Source: Chrysopilus asiliformis
Lineage: Eukaryota > Arthropoda > Insecta > Diptera > Rhagionidae
NCBI GenBank assembly: GCA_964034945.1
Contig: OZ035961.1
Span: forward strand, 71,225,931 to 71,289,930
Length of the DNA: 64,000 bases
Reading direction: 5' to 3'
A model generated the notes under the pieces. The model was not told the origin of the DNA and ran no database searches. It saw only the letters and a program-made list of their open reading frames with translations. Below, one piece after another: positions 12,001 to 20,500 of the stretch (its first letter is position 1; every line of letters starts with the position of its first letter). The position numbers were made by a program, and so were the translations under genes.

Positions 12001-15000
12001 GGGGCATAAAAATCGTCGAAAAATGCATGAAAAAATCAGTGCCCCTAAGATGGCAGCTGACCATCCCCCTGCAGTTCCCCGCCAAAAAAGAGCTTATGTC
12101 CATGAAACTAGAGCAAAATACCTTTCCAATGGATGTACTACGAAAGTGAAATCCAAACTGGTTCAGAAGTTAGCCCGGGGGCATAAAAATCGTCGAAAAA
12201 TGCATGAAAAAATCAGTGCCCCTAAGATGGCAGCTGACCATCCCCCTGCAGTTCCCCGCCAAAAAAAAAAGCTTATGTCCATGAAACTAGAGCAAAATAC
12301 CTTTCCAATGCAGGTAGAACGAAAGTGAAACCCGAACTGGTTCAGAAGTTAGCCCGGGGGCATAAAAATCGTCGAAAAATGCATGAAAAAATCAGTGCCC
12401 CTAAGATGGCAGCTGACCATCCCCTTGCAGTTCCCCGCCATAAAAGAGCTTATGTCCATGAAACTAGAGCAAAATACCTTTCCAATGGATGTACTACGAA
12501 AGTGAAACCCGAACTGGTTCAGAAGTTAGCCCGGGGGCATAAAAATCGTCGAAAAATGCATGAAAAAATCAGTGTCCCTAAGATGGCAGCTGACCATCCC
12601 CCTGCAGTTCCCCACCAAAAAAGAGCTTATGTCCATGAAACTAGAGCAAAATACCTTTCCAATGGATGTACTACGAAAGTGAAACCCGAACTGGTTCAGA
12701 AGTTAGCCTGGGGGCATAAAAATCGTCGAAAAATGCATGAAAAAATCAGTGCCTCTAAGATGGCAGCTGACCATCCCCCTGCAGTTCCCCGCCAAAAAAG
12801 AGCTTATGTCCATGAAACTAGAGCAAATTACCTTTCCAATGGATGTACTACGAAAGTGAAACCCGAACTGGTTCAGAAGTTAGCCCGGGGGCATAAAAAT
12901 CGTCGAATCCTGCATTGTTCTTTCATATCAAAAATCTTTCTAATTCTCAATTTCTTTTTATTTTCTTCATCTATATATAAAACTTAATCATGGTCAGTAC
13001 GACTATCCATAATTCGGCTGAATATAATCCGATTTGCATGGGGATTTCTTTATTGGATTCGTATTGAACCAGGTAAAAACTCTATGGAGCCGAAAATTGG
13101 AAATTTCCACCGGAAAAGTCGGAAAATCTTGAAAAACCGAAATTGCATACTTTCAGGGGTTGCTGGTGGCAGCGGTTTTCTGGTTTGCACTTTTATGTAA
13201 TTCCAAATTCAAAATCCCGATTCTTTTTTCGTTTTGTTGGAAAAGTCGAGAAAAATTTTGGAGAAAAGCGGGAATATCGGAATAATTGAAATCTGCATTT
13301 TGTATGGGATTATGGTATGGAAGGAGAAAATATTGTATTTGGAACTGAAAAGTGGATAATTTTGCCCCTCAGAGTCACGTTTGACAACTGAGAAATATAT
13401 TCGGTCTTTCCTCATTGATGATCGATGCGAAGCGATTGTTTATCGATATAATGCGCAAATTATCGCTGTTTTTCCTACTTTTAGATCGTCTAAAGCATTT
13501 TATTTTGTGATCAACGAAGTGAATCAAGGTATTTTACTCAGTGACCAAGTGAAATTAGATGGATTGGTGTAGAATTTTATGCTTTTTTCCAGAACATTGT
13601 GATTTCCAAAAGTGAGGTTAATCTGGACTTGCATCAACACAAGTTTTCTTTATTCATCCACTGTTTTTGTGCGATTTGATAATTTTTATTATTCATTTTG
13701 TGGAGAACGAATTTAAAAAAGGTATTTTGTCACCGACCAATTCGTTTATTTAAAAAGAATCTATTTGTATGGGAGAGGGAGGTTGGAGTGATCCAACTGG
13801 ATAGATTAGTTGTAAAAAAATCATATTCTAAACACATTTCGTCTTTATAAACTTCGATACGATGCACCGTTTTCGAGAAAATAAGGAAAAAGTATTCAAA
13901 TTGTATAGATAAGTTATGTAAAATCATATTCAAAAGACATTTTAGCTTTATAAATTTTCCAATGCTTTTTTCAAGCTTTATAATTTTTCAATTCATCGTT
14001 TTCGAGAAAATTGCAAAAAAAGTTTCATGTATATGGGGAAAGGAATGGTCCGATTTTGCCAGTTCAAGAACTTAGCATTGCCATTTACGAGAAATGCAAC
14101 TGTAAATATTTCTAGCTCAATCCTTCCGAAAGTTATGATATTCACGGATATATAAACGGGCAGACGACAGATAGACAGACGGACAGACAGAGAGACAGAC
14201 GGGCAGACAGACGGTCAAAATATTTTGTCATCCCAAAACACCCTGGTGTAGTTCATTTTTGTGTCCAGCGATTGGTTTGATACGTTACAACTAAATCTAA
14301 TATACTTCAATATGATTCTCATATAGTGTGGAGGTCGCGTGGAGGTGTGGAGGAATCTGGAGTGCAGGAACAAACTTATTGGGGTGCGAGAGAATTTTTT
14401 TTTTATTTGTGAGATAGTTATAAATTTTTTTTGATTTGTGAGATGGAGTAACGTATAAACTCAACAACTACTGCACCAAAATAGATTATGTATAATGACC
14501 ACAGTTTATAGTTAGGTGTGGTCGCGGTATCTGCTCCCCTTTCACCCTTAGCCTGCTATCTTCTGAACCACTGAAGGGATTTGAATACGGTTTTCAGTGT
14601 TGGGCAGGTCAATCATAAAAGAAATTTTCATTCACTCAAACTACTCCGCTCTATCTCCTAAAAGCGAGTCCCCTCTCCTGCTATCTCCTAAACTACAGAA
14701 CAGATTTTTAAGGTAAAGTCAAGGTAAATTTTCGACCAATCTCCTCAGCTATCTCTGAAACTATTTTATGGATGTTCAACATATGTTACAACATAAATGC
14801 AAAAATCTTAAGTGTCTGTCGATAAGGAAATTCGCTCTATTCCCTTTCTCTCAAGCAGATGGAAATATAATTACTGCATAATTTTTCTATACATCAAAAT
14901 ACTTTTGAAAAAAAAAAGATTTTTTCATATTCAAAAATTTATTACTACCCGGGCAACGCCGGGTTCTTTCAAGCTAATACAATTATAATAAGTACAGTAG

Positions 15001-17534
15001 ACGCACGTTTATATGAACTAATTAAAATACCTTGAGTTCATATAGGTGGGGTTTTCATATAAACGGGGTTTTAGTTTACAGTAGCAGATTTTCCTAAGAT
15101 AGTTGATTATCAATTGTCGATTTTTTAGACCTCGTCAGTGAGAAAATTTTCTTAACTTCCATCAACTATCACTGTAAAGCGCGGTCCACACGCTCCGTCT
15201 TAGTTTGCGCAGTTTTCCTTCTTAAAAAACTGCGCAAATTTTGCGTCCAGACGGTTCCGTCTTTTATATATTTTACACAGTTTTGTTTGAAATTTCATAG
15301 CGTCAGTATATCGTATTTAGAACTTTCTTTTATGATGAATATGATGAATATTGAATAGATTAAGCTAGCAAGACGTATTATTTTTCAGCTTAGCTGTTTG
15401 TATGATTTGTAAAAAAAAAATGTCGACGAACTAAATGGTGCAAACAGTGGTTATTAAAAAAAAAGCATTTATTCTCATGTGAACTTGTTTCAAGAACTGC
15501 TCCATGAAGAGAATGATTCTAAATATAACAACTTCTTAGTGAATTTATTTTCTTGACAACCGTTTCGCGATTAGCACTTTTATCAATTTCCTTGAGTTTA
15601 TTTATTAGCACTCCGTCACTATATTCCTTGCTTTTAACTTTCCACAAGCAAGGAAACTATATAAATTTATAAAGTCCTCTAAAAACTATTTTGAACAATG
15701 CCGAAAATCACTCATTTTCATGTAAAATGATTGACGATTGCAGAAAACTGTGTAAAAAGATTGAGTTTTCGTCCACACGCTACGATTTGCCTGCGCGTGC
15801 CACAGTTATTTTCAGACACGACCTGAACTCGCACAGGCCGAACTTTTGATCCGCGCGAACTAACTGTGTATCGTCCAGACGCTACGACATGCCTGCGCAG
15901 ACTCGGTTTGCGCGGGTAAAACTGTGCGTTTGGACGTCGCTTAAGCGATTCCATCTCAGCACATCAATATAACATACAACTTTTTTGGTGGTTAATGTTA
16001 AATATTTGATGTTCATATAATCCAGCCGTTCATATAACGCGATGTTCATATAAACGCGAGTCTACTATATATAAAAACAGTAATTCTTCGCTGATTATTC
16101 ACTTTAGTGCTGTACTAAAACCTTAAGTCAAGTTTACATCTGCGAGTTTTTGTTGAATTTCTCCGCGTATTTTATTAAGAATTAAATCCGCGAATTTTGT
16201 TCATATATCGATGAAAAAATTCACTTAGCAAAAATTGCAAAAATTTTAATTTATTTAGGAGATTTTGTATGCAAAAATTCTGGTTCCTGAGTCAGAATTT
16301 TGTATCGTGATGTTAACGCTGCGAAACGTGAATTTAGTGTAGCAGAATTAGTGTCGCAGGCTTCACGGAATGAAGTAATAGATGTAAACGATGCCTGAAA
16401 TGATTTTTCGGGGAACAACTTATAGAATAATAGGGCTACTCTATTTTAGGTCTATCTTTAGTACCATTATCGCCTTTTATTTGTGCTTTTTTTATTATAG
16501 TTCAGATCAAAAAAAAATTTTTAAATCGCATATCGTTCTATTTTGATATCTTTTAAATGTATTATTGGGATTTTCGAACATAATCCTATAATTCTTAATT
16601 ATATTTTTGCGATACAGTTTTCGCCAACATTTTGTGTACGCGAAAAAAAAATAGAGGGGTACGCCAGCGAAAAAGGTTGGGAAACACTGCCCTATATATT
16701 ACACATCCGTATATATAAAAGCCAAATACCACTCAATCACTCATCACAGTATCTCCCGAATCACTAAATCAATTGCCATGAAATTTTGCACATAGATTAG
16801 TCTTGTCTCATAGGTCTTGTCTCATAGCTCGCTAAGATACGGTTTTACAAAATTCGAAACAAAAGATCCTATAAGGGTAACGCAAATATCTTTCTCAAAG
16901 AATTGGTTTTAGTGGGTCTTTTGGGGCCGCTAATCATGAATCTTATGTTAGAATTTCAAAAATCGAAACAGGGGGTCCCGAAGGCATAAACAGTTTTTAA
17001 CTTTCTTTGTTTTTTGATGCAAGAACCTTTAAGCCGGCAACGACGGGTGTGTAATCTAGTGTGTAATCTAGTATGTATATGTTTGCCCTTCCGATCAAAT
17101 CTTTGGCCCTGGCTAAAATCACTGTCCGGCTACGGTTCTGAGACAAGGATGGGTTTGACAGCATAATTTGCAAACAGGAGAAGACCAATTTAGGAGACAT
17201 CGAGGTTATTGTAGACACGAACTTTTTGAAAGATATTGCAAAAAATAAAAACGTAGTAATCATTTCGTTTTTTACTGCTTTTTTTACAATATATTAATTG
17301 AGGCGTTAAAAACTAGAGTGGCCCAACCCACATGTCGAAATCGTGAATTTTTATACCCGTATGGTGAAACCAAAGGGTATATTAACTTTGCTTTACCGTT
17401 TGTAACGCCAAGATCCCGTCATCACACACAAAAATGAATTACACCAGTGTGTTTAGAATGATAAAAAAAATTGAATTTTGCATGTCCGTCCGTCTGTCCG
17501 TCTGTCTGTCCGTCTGTCTGTCCGTCTGTCTGTC

Positions 17535-17569
<35 letters not shown>

Positions 17570-20500
17570 CTGTCTGTGGCGCGGATTGCGGGCGCACGGA
17601 TTGAGCTAGAGACTTGAAATTTTGCACATATCCGTTTTTCGTAAAATGTGAGGCTAAGTTCGTTAATGGGCAAAAATGGACCATTAGGGGGGGTACCCCC
17701 CATACGAACGAAAACTTTTTTTCTGAATATCTCAAAAACGGTGAATTTTATCAAAAAAGTCCAAGAACAAAAGTTATTTAGGATATGATTCTACATAAAA
17801 CTCCCATACATCAAAATCCGATTGGAATAAATTTTAAAAAATCTTGTTGGAAAGTTTGACTTCAAAGTGGAATTTTGGTATAACTGTTCGAATTTTGATA
17901 CGAATATCACCATACGGGTCTCCAATGATTGCCAGATTGGCAATTATAGCTTTTGTTATGTTTTTGTGTTTGAATCACTATTGCGAGTGAGTTTCTAGAT
18001 AAAAATGTTTGGATGCACAAAAGAACATTGAGTAATCAAGTCCACACAAATTTCTTTTCCAAAAATTTACAGTAAATAATAGTACAAAAGTGGAAAAGCT
18101 TCAAAAACTCGATTATGTGGGTTGGTCCACTCTAGCTTTTAACGCCTCAATTGTATACGAGATCACAAAACAATAAGCAATCACGGATGGAACAATTATT
18201 GGTAAAAGAAGAATACATAAAAATGTACAGAAAGAGATTAAACACAAAATATGGCAGAAAAGATATAATCAAATATATTAAATTTGCAGGAAAGATATAA
18301 TCAGGGTATATTAAATTTGCTTTACTGTTTGTAACGCCAAGATCCCGACATCACACACAAAAATGAATAACACCAGTATGTTTAGAATTATAAAACATAA
18401 CAAAAGCTATAATTACCAATCTGGCAATTATTGAAAACCCGTATGGTGATTTAATTGAACGGCGTATCAAAATTTCATTTGAATTCAAATTTTCCAATAA
18501 GATTTTTTTGGAACTTGTTCCAATCGGATTTTGATGTATGGGAGTTTTATGTAGAATCATATTCTAAATAACTTTTGTTCTTGCACTTTTTTGATAGGAT
18601 GCACAGTTTTTGAGATATTCGCGAAAAACATTTTCGTTCGTATGGGGAGTACCCCCCCTAATGGTCCATTTTTGCCCATTAACGAACTTAGCCTCACATT
18701 TTACGAAAAACGGATCTGTGCAAAATTTCAAGTCTCTAGCTCAATCCGTGCGCCCGCAATCCGCGCCACAGACAGACAGACGGACAGACAGACGGACGGA
18801 CATGCAAAATTCAACTTTTTTTATCATTCTAAACACACTGGTGTAATTCATTTTTTTGTGTGATGACGGGATCTTGGCGTTACAAACGGTAAAGCAAAGT
18901 TAATATACCCTTTGGTTTCACCATACGGGTATAAAAACTTGAATTTTGCATGTCCCTCTGTCTGTCTGTGGCGCGGATTGCAGGCGCACGGATTGAGCTA
19001 GAGACTTGAAATTTTGCGCAGATTCGTTTTTCGTAAAATGCGAGGCTAAGTTCGTTAATGGGCAAAAATGGACCATTAGGGGGGGTACCCCCCATACGAA
19101 CGAAAACGATTTTTGCGAATATCTCAAAAACGGTGCATCTTATCAAAAAAGTCCAAGAACAAAAGTTATTCAGGATATTATTCTACATAAAACTCCCATA
19201 CATCAAAATCCGATTGGAACAAATTTTAAAAAATCTTATTGGAAAGTTTGACTTCATAGTGGAATTTTGATAAAACTGTTCGCCATTCACTTAAATCACC
19301 ATACGGGTTTTCAATAATTGCCAGATTAGCAATTATAGCTTTTGTTATGTTTATACCCGTATGGTGAAACCAAAGGGTATATTAACTTTGCCTTACCGTT
19401 TGTAACGCCAAGATCCCATTATCACACACAAAAATGAATTACACCAGTGTGTTTAGAATGATAAAAATAATTAATTTTTGCATGTCCGTCCGTCCGTCCG
19501 TCTGTCTGTCCGTCTGTGGCGCGGATTGCGGGCGCACGGATTAAGTTAGAGACTAGAAATTTTGCACAGCTCCGTTTCTCGTAAAATGCAAGGCTAAGTT
19601 CGTTAATGGGCAAAAATGGACCATTAGGGGGGGGGTACCCCCCATACGAACGAAAACGTTTTTTGCGAATATCTCAAAAACGATGCATCTTATCAAAAAA
19701 GTCCAAGAACAAAAGTTATTTAGGATATGATTCTACACAAAACTCCCATACATTAACATCCGATTGGAATAAATTTTAAAAAATCTTATTGGAAAGTTTG
19801 ACTTCAAAGTGGAATTTTGGTACAACTGTTTGAATTTTGATACGAATATCACCATACGGGTCTCCAATGATTGCCAGATTGGCAATTATAGCTTTTGTTA
19901 TGTTTTTTACTGTGCTTGCTGCGCAATTGCCGTAGAAATTTTTCGGCATGCTGCTTTCATGAACGTGCTGCACACAGCGCATCAATGAATATGAACGTGC
20001 TGTGCTGCTTTAGAACCGCTTAAGTTTTGCAATTATGAACGCAGCCTTTAACCACATTATATTTAAATGCAATATTTATAAAAACAAAAGATCGATGAAA
20101 TAACACGATAAATTTATATAACTACATTTTGCATTCGAAGAAAAATTATCTTTATAAGAAGTAATAAAATAGATATACAGTAGAATCCCGATAATTCGTA
20201 CCCCGATAATTCGTATATCCCGCTAATTCGTATGAATTTGCTGGTCCCTTGAAATACGAATTATCGGGATTCTACTGTATTTATAAGAATAAGAATAAAT
20301 TCAGAAAATTAGAAATGAATAAAAATTGACCAAGAATAGCTATATAGGCAAAGGCTTGGGTCAAAAAAGCCCTCCAGTCCTAGTGAACGGAATCAATTCT
20401 AATATTTAAAAAAAAAACTTTAACAGAGTGCGTAATCTATATATTTAAAAGGCAAAGCAATTTTCTATGTATTTCTTTCGACATAGCTCCAGCTTAGAAT

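Noticed and set aside
11650..12906. CRISPR-like array
   Set aside because: Eukaryotic context; units are contiguous 177-bp repeats without spacers.
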